From a virus, in IMG/VR virus record IMGVR_UViG_3300012357_000016, positions 1 to 20,501 of that record: DNA of 20,501 nucleotides; one strand, 5' to 3'. The number at the start of each line of letters is the position of its first letter. Position 1 is the stretch's first letter. The notes under the pieces are model-generated. The model ran no database searches. It saw nothing but the letters and a program-made list of their open reading frames with translations, and had not been told where the DNA came from. The translations under genes were made by a program, and so were the position numbers. This document shows positions 1-6,397 of this stretch, in pieces.

Positions 1-1
1 A

Positions 2-244
2 ATGAAAAGGGCATGGGAGCGAAGCGTGCTGTCGGTCCTGTGGTGGGACGGGCTGGCGCCGATGCCGGGGGACGCCGTGGGGACGTCAACCGGCCGGCGG
101 TATCTCGTCCTGCGGCTCCGGTTTGGCCGTTCGACGAGGCCGGGAAAGCTCGGGCCGCTCCGAGCGCTGGAGACGCTCGTCCTCCCGAAGGGCGAGCCGG
201 TCGAGGGGAAGATCCATCGCTGGACCTGGGCGAGGCGAGGCTGA
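2..244 (+). CDS. Hypothetical protein, possibly cut at its 5' end by the window edge
   Basis: This 80-residue frame starts at the first ATG of the window, so the true start may lie upstream. I do not recognise a family. The middle and C-terminus look like a folded basic protein, with a beta-like stretch (RYLVLRLRFG) and the ending KIHRWTWARRG. Codon choice (ctc gtc ctc ccg aag ggc) matches the confident genes downstream, and third positions are mostly G or C, which is why I prefer it to the overlapping frame that opens at 13. Its stop falls where the winged-helix homology of the next frame begins, as expected for the tight packing seen throughout. It could be a small phage regulator, but nothing in the sequence proves this. 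Confidence 0.5.
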   Translation: MKRAWERSVLSVLWWDGLAPMPGDAVGTSTGRRYLVLRLRFGRSTRPGKLGPLRALETLVLPKGEPVEGKIHRWTWARRG

Positions 245-528
245 GCGGCGTCAGGGCGACGAGCATCGAGGCGTACCAGGCTCATCGCGCCTCGGGGAAG
301 TTGACCGCTCAGCAGCTAGTCGTCGTGATGCACTTCGAGGCGACGCCGGGCTTGCGCGCGACGCGGCAAGAACTCGCGCGCGATCTCGCGCTCGGGATCA
401 ACGTCGTCTGCGGGCGCGTGAACGAACTCCTCCGCGCCGAGCCGCCGGTCCTCGTGGAGCGCGGCCGGAAGCGCTGCGCCGTGACCGGGAACGACGTGAA
501 CGCGCTCGAACTCGCGGGGCTCGCGTGA
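241..528 (+). CDS. Winged-helix/HTH DNA-binding protein, start uncertain
   Basis: The frame encodes a compact winged-helix-like domain: a lead-in ATSIEAYQAHR, a helical stretch around TAQQLVVVMHF, a helix-turn-helix-like ELARDLALGINVVCGRVNELL, and a beta wing around VLVERGRKRCAVTG. Such proteins are common in phages and probably act as DNA-binding regulators. The open frame extends upstream to ATG 13, but that part overlaps the gene ending at 244 and is Arg/Ala/Gly-rich shadow-like sequence. No ATG or GTG lies near 245. I place the start at the CTG that overlaps the previous stop (CTGA at 241-244); GTG about 40, TTG 301 and ATG 13 are alternatives. The 3' end overlaps the next gene by 4 bases. 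The domain call is moderately sure, the start is not. Confidence 0.6.
   Translation: MSGVRATSIEAYQAHRASGKLTAQQLVVVMHFEATPGLRATRQELARDLALGINVVCGRVNELLRAEPPVLVERGRKRCAVTGNDVNALELAGLA
516..528 (+). repeat. Recurrent gene-junction sequence (GGGG variant)
   Basis: GGGGCTCGCGTGA combines the last two sense codons, the stop of the upstream gene and the GTG start of the next. It is a one-mismatch variant of GAGGCTCGCRTGA, found at three other junctions (946-958, 1116-1128, 9489-9501). The purine run lies about 5 bases before the start, so it may act as a weak ribosome-binding site. Confidence 0.5.
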
Positions 529-707
529 GCGTCAACTTTTCGGCGTTGTTGTTCGATCCGCGGATCTTCAACTACGTCATCATGACGCTGTATTTTCTGA
601 ACTCCGTCCGCTGGGCGTTCGCCGGAAGTTGGGCCGACGTTTCATATTGGCTTTCCGCGCTCGCGATCACGGCCACGGTCACCTTCGGGTATCGGCACGG
701 CGCATGA
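525..707 (+). CDS. Small membrane protein with two predicted transmembrane segments
   Basis: This is a 60-residue protein starting at GTG 525, which overlaps the previous stop as GTGA. I see two hydrophobic segments: IFNYVIMTLYFLNSVRWAF near residues 14-32 and VSYWLSALAITATVTFGY near residues 40-57. The short polar link between them (AGSWAD) suggests a hairpin in the inner membrane. It matches no family I know. It sits in a chain of tiny genes, with another two-helix protein of similar size at 955-1128, and ends in a 4-base overlap with the Cys-rich gene. Tiny membrane proteins in phages can act in lysis or superinfection exclusion, but nothing here identifies a role. Confidence 0.65.
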   Translation: MSVNFSALLFDPRIFNYVIMTLYFLNSVRWAFAGSWADVSYWLSALAITATVTFGYRHGA

Positions 708-958
708 AATGCTCGAAGATGCCTCTCCCGGGCGGCGGCGTCGCCATCGTCTGCTCGGCCGGCGCGCGCCAGATTCGCTGCGGCTGCGGGAACGTCTCGA
801 CGCTGCTCTGCGACTGGAAGACGCCGACGCCGAAGAATCCGAACAAGACTTGCGACGAACCGCTCTGCCCGAAATGCGCGACCGAAGTCGGTCCGGACAA
901 GCACCTTTACCGCGATCACAACGGTGCCTGGGAAGCTCGCCTCGCGAGGCTCGCATGA
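704..958 (+). CDS. Small Cys-rich zinc-finger-like phage protein
   Basis: The protein has 84 residues from ATG 704, overlapping the previous stop as ATGA. It is rich in paired cysteines: C3, C17, the pair CGC in RCGCGNVSTLLC, the pair CDEPLCPKC, and a late CAT. Together with a downstream H (DKHLYRDH) these could form one or two zinc-binding knuckles. Proteins beginning with a CSKMPLPGG-like segment and containing a TLLCDWK core occur in other phages as hypothetical proteins, to my recollection. A structural zinc role, or nucleic-acid or protein binding, is likely, but the function is unknown. Both ends overlap neighbouring genes, which supports the start. Confidence 0.75.
   Translation: MKCSKMPLPGGGVAIVCSAGARQIRCGCGNVSTLLCDWKTPTPKNPNKTCDEPLCPKCATEVGPDKHLYRDHNGAWEARLARLA
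946..958 (+). repeat. Recurrent gene-junction sequence GAGGCTCGCATGA
   Basis: This junction couples the end of the Cys-rich gene to the ATG of the next gene. It is identical at 9489-9501 and has one R-position change at 1116-1128. GAGG gives a Shine-Dalgarno-like element 5 bases from the start codon. Confidence 0.6.
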
Positions 959-1128
959 TGGCTGGAGGCATAATCCTCGTCGGCATCCTCTTGATGATGA
1001 GCGTGATCGCCGGAGGATTGCTCGAACGCGCGCGAGCATCGGCTTGGCTCTTCTGGATCTTGGGTTTGGCGACCGGCGCGATCGGGTCGGCCATCGTCAC
1101 TGCGTTCTTTTTCCTGAGGCTCGCGTGA
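955..1128 (+). CDS. Tiny two-helix membrane protein
   Basis: A 57-residue protein that starts at ATG 955 inside the junction motif (ATG at 958 is an alternative start). It is almost entirely hydrophobic: GGIILVGILLMMSVIAGGLL (residues about 4-23) and AWLFWILGLATGAIGSAIVTAFFFL (about 30-54), joined by a charged ERARAS turn. This is the layout of an inner-membrane hairpin. No family is recognised. It is the second such protein within 500 bases. A holin-like role cannot be excluded by topology, but no endolysin is visible nearby, so I leave it as hypothetical. Confidence 0.65.
   Translation: MMAGGIILVGILLMMSVIAGGLLERARASAWLFWILGLATGAIGSAIVTAFFFLRLA
1116..1128 (+). repeat. Recurrent gene-junction sequence GAGGCTCGCGTGA
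   Basis: This is the third copy of the junction motif. It ends the small membrane gene (last residues Arg-Leu-Ala) and supplies the GTG start of the next gene in frame-shifted overlap. Confidence 0.6.
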
Positions 1129-1343
1129 CCGACGAGCAAGCTCAGGCGATTCGCTCCGAAGTATCTGCGCTCCTTGCGCGACTTTTTGGAAAGCCGCTTG
1201 CAATCGTGATCGTCACCCAAGACGAAGCCGGTCTCGTCGAAGTCGTCACGAACGCGAAGAACGTTAATCTAGTTCCTTCGCTTCTCGAAACTGCGGCAGA
1301 GATTTCGCGCGCGAGTCCCGACGGGACGACGAGGCGGCATTGA
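1125..1343 (+). CDS. Small conserved-looking phage protein of unknown function
   Basis: The product has 72 residues from GTG 1125, in GTGA overlap with the upstream stop. It has an N-terminal helix (TDEQAQAIRSEVSALLARLFG), a hydrophobic strand (LAIVIVTQ), a second strand (LVEVVTNA) and a C-terminal helix (SLLETAAEISR). This alpha-beta-beta-alpha order suggests a compact soluble domain. I recall similar short phage hypotheticals with an LVTN-like motif but can assign no function. The stop overlaps the TTG start of the next winged-helix gene. Confidence 0.65.
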   Translation: MTDEQAQAIRSEVSALLARLFGKPLAIVIVTQDEAGLVEVVTNAKNVNLVPSLLETAAEISRASPDGTTRRH

Positions 1344-1696
1344 ATCTCGCTCAATGCCTCATTCCAGGGAGCGACGTCGTTTCGCGCGACCTCGCCGGCT
1401 GCGAGCCTCGGGCACCGCGCGGGCACGTCCCGGAAGCGACTCGGGTCCGCGTTCACGAGGCGCCGGACCTCTCCGCGTACGCCTGCCAGCGCGTGACGGA
1501 GTTTCACGAGAAGATCATCGAACTCGTCGAGCGCGCGACCCGGCCGCTCTCGGTCGCGGAGATCAGCGAGGAGTTCCGCCGATCTCACAGCCGAAAGCGG
1601 ATCATGATGGCGCTGTGCTATCTCGCAAAGATCGGGCGCATCACGCGGCGCGAGGACGGGAGACGGCACCGCTACGGGCCGCCGGAGGTCGCATGA
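1340..1696 (+). CDS. Winged-helix protein, second in the window
   Basis: The frame encodes 118 residues. The TTG at 1340 overlaps the previous stop as TTGA, the same arrangement as at 2603. The N-terminal 50 residues are polar with scattered Cys and His. The C-terminal part is a winged helix: a first helix VTEFHEKIIELVER, then PLSVAEISEEFRR, the recognition-like helix SRKRIMMALCYLAKIG, and a wing RITRREDGRRHRYG. This fits a small DNA-binding regulator. It ends in an ATGA overlap with the next gene. The HTH call is fairly secure; the target is unknown. Confidence 0.65.
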   Translation: MNLAQCLIPGSDVVSRDLAGCEPRAPRGHVPEATRVRVHEAPDLSAYACQRVTEFHEKIIELVERATRPLSVAEISEEFRRSHSRKRIMMALCYLAKIGRITRREDGRRHRYGPPEVA

Positions 1697-2106
1697 ATTT
1701 TCAGCCACTCGCCATCGCTCTCGGAATGATCGGCGGATTTCTCTTCGGCTTCTACTTGGGGGCGCGGTGGAAAGCCGAGAGGCTCAACGCCAAGCGGATC
1801 GACTCGCTCGGCGCCTTCGTTCTCGGGGAGTTGGAGCGCTGGGACTCCATTTCGATCCCGAGGGTCCCCGAAGTCTCGAACCGCGAAGCGCTATGGGCGA
1901 TCGAGCTGTGCTTCCCGCTCGCAGAAGTTCAGCGCTGCGCGACGTTCGGCTGGCCGCTTGAGCCCGATCGGCACGACGCGATGCTCGCGAAGGCGCGCAT
2001 CGACTTCGGCGGCCTCCCGGCGCTCCGGCGAAAGGCGGTCGTGTTCTCGCCCGAGCGCCGCGGATTCCTCGTGACGTATTATTCGGCGGTAGATCGCGGC
2101 ACGTGA
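1693..2106 (+). CDS. Membrane-anchored hypothetical protein
   Basis: This 137-residue product from ATG 1693 begins with one clear transmembrane segment, LAIALGMIGGFLFGFYLGA, followed at once by a positively charged stretch (RWKAERLNAKR), suggesting a cytosolic soluble domain. The rest (about residues 30-137) has WAIELCFPLAEVQR and a C-terminal beta region, VVFSPERRGFLVTYYSA. No family is recognised. The start overlaps the winged-helix gene by 4 bases and its stop overlaps the GTG of the RusA-like gene, so it belongs to the same translational chain. Confidence 0.65.
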   Translation: MNFQPLAIALGMIGGFLFGFYLGARWKAERLNAKRIDSLGAFVLGELERWDSISIPRVPEVSNREALWAIELCFPLAEVQRCATFGWPLEPDRHDAMLAKARIDFGGLPALRRKAVVFSPERRGFLVTYYSAVDRGT

Positions 2107-2606
2107 GCGACCGCTTCATCTATTGTCTCCCGTGGCCACCGTCGCTCAACGAGCAATATGTCAACCGGCGCGCGAAGGTGAAGAAGGGACCGAAGGCGGG
2201 GAAAGTCTACATGGCGCGGATGGGCTCCGACGAGGCGAAGGCGTACAAGCACCGCGTAACGGTCGAGGTCCGTCGCGGGCATCAAGTCCCGCCTCGGCTC
2301 TCCGGGCGCCTCGACGTCGTCATGCTCGCCTACCCGCCGGCGTCGTTCGGCGCGCGGCGGTTCGACCTTGACAACTATTGGAAGCTCGTCCTGGATTCGC
2401 TGAAGCTCGCCGGCGTCATCGCCGACGATTCGCTCTTCGACCGCGAGGAGGTCTTCCGCGGGAATCCGGTCAGCGACGGTCGGCTGCTCGTCTCGATCGG
2501 GCGCTACGATCCGGAAAGGGCGAGATTCTCGCTCAACGAGGTCGGCCTCCCGGGACCGGCCGAGGCGATGGCGACCGCCGACCTGCTCTCCGCAGCGCCA
2601 TTTTGA
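2103..2606 (+). CDS. rusA: RusA-family Holliday junction resolvase-like endonuclease
   Basis: RusA enzymes are small dimeric, metal-dependent nucleases that resolve four-way DNA junctions formed in phage recombination and replication. This 167-residue protein begins with the family's PWPPSLNEQYVN segment (residues 10-21) and carries the acidic core RFDLDNYWKLVLDSL (86-100) followed by GVIADDSLFD (104-113). D88, D90 and the D108-D109 pair are in the places expected of the catalytic aspartates, with K94 nearby. The length is slightly above the E. coli protein (about 120 residues) because of a Pro/Ala-rich tail. GTG 2103 overlaps the previous stop. It fits with junction clean-up before packaging. 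The family call is confident. Confidence 0.88.
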   Translation: MSDRFIYCLPWPPSLNEQYVNRRAKVKKGPKAGKVYMARMGSDEAKAYKHRVTVEVRRGHQVPPRLSGRLDVVMLAYPPASFGARRFDLDNYWKLVLDSLKLAGVIADDSLFDREEVFRGNPVSDGRLLVSIGRYDPERARFSLNEVGLPGPAEAMATADLLSAAPF

Positions 2607-3499
2607 GTGGGAAATGGATCGGGGGACTCGCGGAGTGGCAGGAAGGCGACACGACGTTCCTGTCGATCGCCTTCACGTGGAAGCTCGACGAAGCGTACTC
2701 ACGCGCGCTTTTCGCCAAGGCGTGCGGTCGGCGGGTGATCGCGGGTGGGCCAGCGCTGTTCCTGAGCAAGATGAAGCACGAACTCGCTGACGTGGCCGAG
2801 ATCCGAGCCGACTATCCGGACGCGATCGCGCGCCACAATCCGGACGCGACGATTGCGAGCCGCGGCTGTCCAGTCGGCTGTTGGTTCTGTATCGTCCCGG
2901 CGATGGAAGGGCGCGAATTTACGCTGCTGCCAGACTTCCCGGTGCGGCCGGTCCTCTGCGACAACAATCTGTCGGCCCTGCCGGCCGACTACCAGGATCA
3001 TATTATCCGGCGCTATCAAGAAGTGGGCATGCCGCTCCGGGACGCGAACTCCGGATTCGAGCCGATCACGTTCACCGAGGAGGTCTATCGGCGCTGGAAG
3101 CCGCTCCTGAACGCTGGCGGGGGTCCGTGGCGCTTCGCCTACGACGAGATGAAGGAAGGACCTCAAGTGCGCCGTGTGATGAAGATGCTCGAAGCCGAGC
3201 GACCCAAGCGAAAGCGGGTCTACGTCCTGATCGGAAACGAACCATATGCCGAATGCATGGCGCGCATCCAAGAAGTGATCGACGCGGGCTGCGAGCCGCA
3301 CGTCCAACCGTACATCAAGCTCTCCTCGTTGCATCGAGAGCCGCACGTGCGCTTCGACTGGACCGCCCAGAAGCTCGCCGACGTAGTCCGTTGGGCGAAC
3401 GGCTTCGTCTGGAAGAGCGCGCCGTTCGAGGAGTACGATCGGTATCGAAAGAACGTCGCGTCTGAGAGCTATGATGAGCAACAGGGACTCTTCATCTAG
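2603..3499 (+). CDS. Radical SAM superfamily enzyme, substrate unknown
   Basis: Radical SAM enzymes use a 4Fe-4S cluster to cleave S-adenosylmethionine and start radical chemistry. The 298-residue product has the cluster motif CxxxCxxC at C89, C93 and C96, in ASRGCPVGCWFCIVPA. This context resembles the RGCP..C.FC form seen in radical SAM proteins that carry a cobalamin-binding N-terminus. The preceding 80 residues include FTWKLDEAY and VIAGGPALF, reminiscent of a shortened B12-binding fold, but I cannot confirm that. Downstream LCDNNLSALP and ANSGFEPITF lie where the barrel strands should be. TTG 2603 overlaps the RusA stop as TTGA and is the first start after it. It is not QueE-like, whose Cys spacing differs. 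Possible roles are nucleotide or tRNA modification. Confidence 0.85.
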   Translation: MSGKWIGGLAEWQEGDTTFLSIAFTWKLDEAYSRALFAKACGRRVIAGGPALFLSKMKHELADVAEIRADYPDAIARHNPDATIASRGCPVGCWFCIVPAMEGREFTLLPDFPVRPVLCDNNLSALPADYQDHIIRRYQEVGMPLRDANSGFEPITFTEEVYRRWKPLLNAGGGPWRFAYDEMKEGPQVRRVMKMLEAERPKRKRVYVLIGNEPYAECMARIQEVIDAGCEPHVQPYIKLSSLHREPHVRFDWTAQKLADVVRWANGFVWKSAPFEEYDRYRKNVASESYDEQQGLFI

Positions 3500-3755
3500 G
3501 AAGTCATGGTCCAAGACCTACGAGTTCGACGGGCGTCGCATGACGGTGCGCGCCTGGGCCCGCGAACTCGGGTTGACTTACCAAGGACTCTACAGGCGGC
3601 TCGCCAAGTGGTCGATCGAGCAAGCTCTCGGGCTCCCGAGGCGGCCCGAGCGACCGGAGGCGCGAGCGGCGCGGCGCTCGGCGCGGCGCCTCCGCGAGAC
3701 GCGCGAGATGATCCTCGGCGGCGCCCGGCCTGGTCATGCGGTTTATCGATCGTGA
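3471..3755 (+). CDS. Small basic HTH-like protein
   Basis: The product has 94 residues from ATG 3471 (a second ATG follows at 3474). It overlaps the 3' end of the radical SAM gene by 29 bases in another frame. The core is YEFDGRRMTVRAWARELGL, then TYQGLYRRLAKWSIEQALGLP, a helix-turn-helix-like layout typical of phage proteins often found beside HNH nucleases. The C-terminal 40 residues are very Arg-rich (PERPEARAARRSARRLRE) and probably nucleic-acid binding or disordered. It is followed directly, in GTGA overlap, by the HNH gene, so the two may work together. The regulator/DNA-binding role is inferred from the HTH alone. Confidence 0.65.
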   Translation: MMSNRDSSSRKSWSKTYEFDGRRMTVRAWARELGLTYQGLYRRLAKWSIEQALGLPRRPERPEARAARRSARRLRETREMILGGARPGHAVYRS

Positions 3756-4297
3756 GTTCCGTCCGGCGCTATCCGCTGATCTCCGACGCGCTCCGCCGCG
3801 CGGGGTTGGCTCTGCCGCCGAGCGCCGACGCGCCATCGAAGCGGGTCCGTCAGGCGAGGCGACCCGCGCCAGTCCTCGTGGTACTCGGCAGGAAGCTCCC
3901 GATGGAAGCGGCGCGGTTCATCGCGACCTCGAAGAACGGCTGGTCGAAGAAGCGCGTCGTCCTCTGGCACGAGCAGGACGGACTGTGCCACTGGTGCCGC
4001 CGGCCGATGGTCCTCGTCGAGCCGAGCGCGAAGTCGGGTCGCCTGCCGCCGAACGCCTGCACGATCGATCACCTCCGGTCGCGGCTCGATCCGACCCGCC
4101 GAATCCCGCCGCGGGACAACGAGCGGCGCCTCGTCGCCGCGTGTCACGGCTGTAATACTTCGCGCGGGGCCAGAGAAGACGCCGAGCGAAACCGCGCCCT
4201 GAGCCGTCAGGAACTTTGGCTGCGGAGCGGGAATCTGTACAAGATCGCCAAAATGACCGGCGCGCTGAACGAGGTCGACGACCTCGCTCCTCGATGA
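3752..4297 (+). CDS. HNH endonuclease
   Basis: HNH nucleases are metal-dependent DNA nickases or endonucleases; in phages they occur as homing enzymes or packaging partners. This 181-residue protein shows the zinc-ribbon type: C79 and C82 in LCHWCRRP, the catalytic D106-H107 in TIDHLRSR, N123 in RDNERRLVAAC, and C131/C134 followed by N135 in CHGCNTSRG. The N-terminal 50 residues are basic and may bind DNA. GTG 3752 overlaps the HTH gene's stop. The gene lies about 3 kb before the large terminase, not directly beside it, so a packaging role is possible but not shown. All core residues are present, so it should be active. Confidence 0.88.
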   Translation: MSSVRRYPLISDALRRAGLALPPSADAPSKRVRQARRPAPVLVVLGRKLPMEAARFIATSKNGWSKKRVVLWHEQDGLCHWCRRPMVLVEPSAKSGRLPPNACTIDHLRSRLDPTRRIPPRDNERRLVAACHGCNTSRGAREDAERNRALSRQELWLRSGNLYKIAKMTGALNEVDDLAPR

Positions 4298-5040
4298 CTT
4301 CGCCCGACAAAGATCGCGTGCCGATTTGCGGGACCCGCGGCCTGACCGTCTCGCGCGCCATTTGGGACGAGGCATGGATCGCCTACGTCAAGCGGTACGG
4401 AAGCGGCGCGCAGGATCGTCAGCACGCGCGGCTGCTCGCCGAGGGCTTCTATGCCAGCGAGCTGGACGACCTCCGCCCCGGCTGGCGCCCCATCGATCAG
4501 AGGATCGCGGCGCTGGAGGGGTCCCTCGCCGAGGCGAACCGCGTCTGGTCGGAACTTTCGGCGCTCGTCGCCTGCAGCTCGCCGGATGGCAGCGCCGAAC
4601 TCGGTCAGGTGAAGCATCTTCAGGAGCGGTTCGCGAACCACACGAACGCGGTGGCCGACTTCCTGAACGAACTCTACGCGATCATGGTCGATCCGTGTGC
4701 CGAGGGGACGACGAGCGTCGAGGACGTCAAGGCCGCGCTCAAGGCTGCTGCGCTTCGCGATCGAGAACGCTCGGCGTCGCCGGCCACGCATTTCGCGATC
4801 GAGCACCGCGGGCTCTACTTCTGCGCGCTCGACATCGGGACGCGACCGCCGAATCTCGTCTGGTCGCCTCCCGGAGCTGTGAACGAGCGGAGGCCGGCGC
4901 ACGTCTTTCAGACGAAGGTCGACGCCGAAGAGATCATGAAGCTGTGCCCGCCGGGATCGGAAATCGTCCCGGTTCGGGTCGAACTCGGCCGTTCCGATCG
5001 CGCGGCCTCGAACGATTCGGAAGGAGGCGCCCTTGACTGA
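4294..5040 (+). CDS. Hypothetical phage protein, two-part
   Basis: A 248-residue product from ATG 4294 (ATGA overlap with HNH). The N-terminal part (about 1-150) is helical, with RAIWDEAWIAYVKRYG, then a long helix IDQRIAALEGSLAEANRVWSE and another, HLQERFANHTNAVADFLNEL. The C-terminal part (about 165-235) is beta-rich: HFAIEHRGLYFCALDIG, NLVWSPPGA, HVFQTKVDAEEIMKL and EIVPVRVEL. This suggests a helical region joined to a separate small domain. I recognise no family. The 3' end contains the strong ribosome-binding site of the next gene. It could be two ancestral phage genes fused, but no in-frame start strongly supports a split. Confidence 0.7.
   Translation: MTSPDKDRVPICGTRGLTVSRAIWDEAWIAYVKRYGSGAQDRQHARLLAEGFYASELDDLRPGWRPIDQRIAALEGSLAEANRVWSELSALVACSSPDGSAELGQVKHLQERFANHTNAVADFLNELYAIMVDPCAEGTTSVEDVKAALKAAALRDRERSASPATHFAIEHRGLYFCALDIGTRPPNLVWSPPGAVNERRPAHVFQTKVDAEEIMKLCPPGSEIVPVRVELGRSDRAASNDSEGGALD
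5021..5027 (+). promoter_or_regulatory. Strong Shine-Dalgarno site AAGGAGG
   Basis: AAGGAGG is a near-perfect ribosome-binding site ending 5 bases before TTG 5033. It decides that TTG is the start of the next gene, and it lies inside the coding sequence of the previous one. Confidence 0.8.
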
Positions 5041-5479
5041 CGATCTGGACTTCGACGCCCCGCCGCGCGGGCGAATCGGCGGGCCGCGTCCTCGCCGGGG
5101 GCGCGGATCGACGTCGAGGGCGAAGCACGGCCTCTTGATCATGGTCCCCCCGTCGGTCCGGCGCGCCGCGCGCGAGAAGCTCTCGCTGATTCACGGCGTG
5201 AACCTCTCGCCCCAGTGCGGCATCGCCTCGATCGCCCGAGCGATCGCGAAGGCGCTCGCGCTGCCCCTGCCAGATGACTTCGGCGCCTCGACCCGGCTCG
5301 TGACCGGCTTCGTCGGGAAGCCGCTCGCCGATCCGGTTCCGCCGCCCGCCGAGCGCCCGTTCGTCCCGCTCCGCGTCTCCCCGGAGATGGAGCGCGCGCT
5401 CGCTCGGACCCGCGCTGCGCGCGAGGTAGGAACGCCGTCGAGCGGCAGTTCGATTCGCCCTCGAACGGTTCCGGAGTAG
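5033..5479 (+). CDS. Hypothetical basic protein
   Basis: The protein has 148 residues from TTG 5033, chosen because AAGGAGG sits 5 bases upstream. The first 30 residues are acidic and then Arg/Gly-rich (RGRIGGPRPRRGRGS). A middle segment, HGLLIMVPPSVRRAAREKLSLIHG, is followed by IASIARAIAKALALPLPDD; the strand-helix-helix order resembles a ribbon-helix-helix or similar DNA-binding unit, though weakly. A second segment, RPFVPLRVSPEMERALARTRAAR, has a similar strand-helix character. No family is recognised. It is the last gene before a short AT-richer gap that precedes the packaging genes. Confidence 0.65.
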   Translation: MTDDLDFDAPPRGRIGGPRPRRGRGSTSRAKHGLLIMVPPSVRRAAREKLSLIHGVNLSPQCGIASIARAIAKALALPLPDDFGASTRLVTGFVGKPLADPVPPPAERPFVPLRVSPEMERALARTRAAREVGTPSSGSSIRPRTVPE

Positions 5480-5520
5480 AATCGGCCCCGTGACAAGTGC
5501 TTGGTTGAAATAAATCTATC
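5480..5520 (+). promoter_or_regulatory. AT-rich leader before the packaging genes, possible promoter
   Basis: This 41-base gap contains an unusually AT-rich stretch (TTGGTTGAAATAAATCTATC) in an otherwise very GC-rich genome. TAGAAT at 5477-5482 resembles a -10 box, and GTGACA at 5490-5495 weakly resembles a -35 box. No good pair with standard spacing is present, and there is no Shine-Dalgarno site before ATG 5521. A promoter giving a short or leaderless message for the packaging genes is possible, but support is weak. Confidence 0.25.
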
Positions 5521-5982
5521 ATGCCCAAGGGCGGTGCTAGACCTGGTGCGGGACGTCCTCCCGAGGCCACCACGCTCGTCTCTCGGCGCCGAGCGGATCA
5601 GTACGCGCGTGACGGCGGCGTCCTCCCCGTCGACGTGATGATGAGGACAATGCGCGCGCTCTGGGATGAGGCGACCCTCGACCCGACCGCGAAGAAGTCG
5701 AAGGATCAGAGGCAGCGGAAGGAGCGCAAGCCGAAGGAATTCGACCGGCGACTCATGCGAGAAGCCTGCGAGATCGCGAAGGACGCCGCGCCGTACATGC
5801 ATCACAGGCTCGCGACGATGGAGCACACGGGGAAAGATGGCGGCTCGATCGAGGTGCTCGTGAAGCGCGCGGCGGCGAGCCTTCAGGCGCTTTCGCAGGC
5901 GGAGTTCGACACGCTCCTCGGGCTGATGCAGAAGATCGGGATGGTGAGCGCCTCCGCCGGCGAAGGTAGCGAGAATAGCTAA
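5521..5982 (+). CDS. Probable terminase small subunit
   Basis: The small terminase recognises the phage DNA and hands it to the large subunit. This 153-residue protein begins MPKGGARPGAGRPP, a basic, Gly/Pro-rich opening common on phage small terminases and related DNA-binding proteins. The helical middle includes REACEIAKDAAPYMHHRLATMEHTG, resembling a segment I recall from small-terminase-like proteins, and a helical tail LQALSQAEFDTLLGLMQKIG suited to oligomerisation. It lies about 1.2 kb before the large terminase, a usual order. The ATG is fixed by an in-frame stop (TGA 5506-5508) just upstream. The role is inferred from opening, helical make-up and place, not from a decisive motif. Confidence 0.6.
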   Translation: MPKGGARPGAGRPPEATTLVSRRRADQYARDGGVLPVDVMMRTMRALWDEATLDPTAKKSKDQRQRKERKPKEFDRRLMREACEIAKDAAPYMHHRLATMEHTGKDGGSIEVLVKRAAASLQALSQAEFDTLLGLMQKIGMVSASAGEGSENS

Positions 5983-6104
5983 TGATCCCCGCCCCGCCCG
6001 TTCCTCCGTCGCCTCGAATAGTCTGCGCCGCTTGCGGTCTTGTGGTAGACGGGCGTCACGCTAGTTGGGTATGTCGTTTCCTAGCTTGGCTAGATCGAAT
6101 ATGA
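5982..6104 (+). CDS. Very small Cys-containing protein, 40 codons
   Basis: This short frame begins at an ATG that shares one base with the previous stop (TAATG at 5980-5984) and ends in an ATGA overlap with the next gene (6101-6104). It encodes 40 residues: a Pro-rich start (MIPAPPVPPSPR), a CAAC pair (C15, C18), and a hydrophobic end, ASWVCRFLAWLDRI, with C31. The CxxC pair and later Cys could bind zinc. The exact stop/start coupling at both ends, the same pattern as neighbouring real genes, is the main support, because the coding signal of so short a frame is weak. If it is not translated, this stretch would be a gap of about 120 bases in an otherwise gap-free operon. Confidence 0.5.
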   Translation: MIPAPPVPPSPRIVCAACGLVVDGRHASWVCRFLAWLDRI

Positions 6105-6388
6105 AGTGCGCGCGCATCGACTGCCAGGAACAAGCTCTCGTGAGTTCCGTCTATTGCGTGGCGCATGATGAAGACCCTTCGGCCGTCGTCTTGCAGATGA
6201 AGCGGGCCGACGAGCAGAACGTCGAAGAGGCGAAGAAGATCAGGGCCGAGATCGAGGTCACGCTGAAAGCGCTCGCGGCTCAAATGGACGCGGCGAAGAC
6301 GGCGGGGTTCATCGTCTCGTTCAACGTGGACCTCGATCGAGGTGGGAGATACTACGTCTCGAACTTGATCCTCGCGAGGCACTATTGA
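6101..6388 (+). CDS. Small protein with N-terminal Cys/His cluster and coiled coil
   Basis: A 95-residue product from ATG 6101, chosen over ATG 6065 because it overlaps the preceding 40-codon gene as ATGA and begins right at the conserved-looking KCARIDCQEQA. C3, C8, C19 and H22 (SVYCVAHDE) could bind a zinc ion. A helical, highly charged segment follows (VEEAKKIRAEIEVTLKALA), then a C-terminal beta part, FIVSFNVDLDRGGRYYVSNL. The layout of zinc knuckle, coiled coil and beta tail suggests protein interaction. No family is recognised. It precedes a second coiled-coil protein and may belong with it. Confidence 0.7.
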   Translation: MKCARIDCQEQALVSSVYCVAHDEDPSAVVLQMKRADEQNVEEAKKIRAEIEVTLKALAAQMDAAKTAGFIVSFNVDLDRGGRYYVSNLILARHY

Positions 6389-6397
6389 CCAACCCGG

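Noticed and set aside
13-240. N-terminal extension of the first winged-helix gene to ATG 13
   Set aside because: The extension is Ala/Gly/Arg-rich, overlaps another frame with better codon use, and the domain begins only after 244. It stays possible if the first gene is not real.
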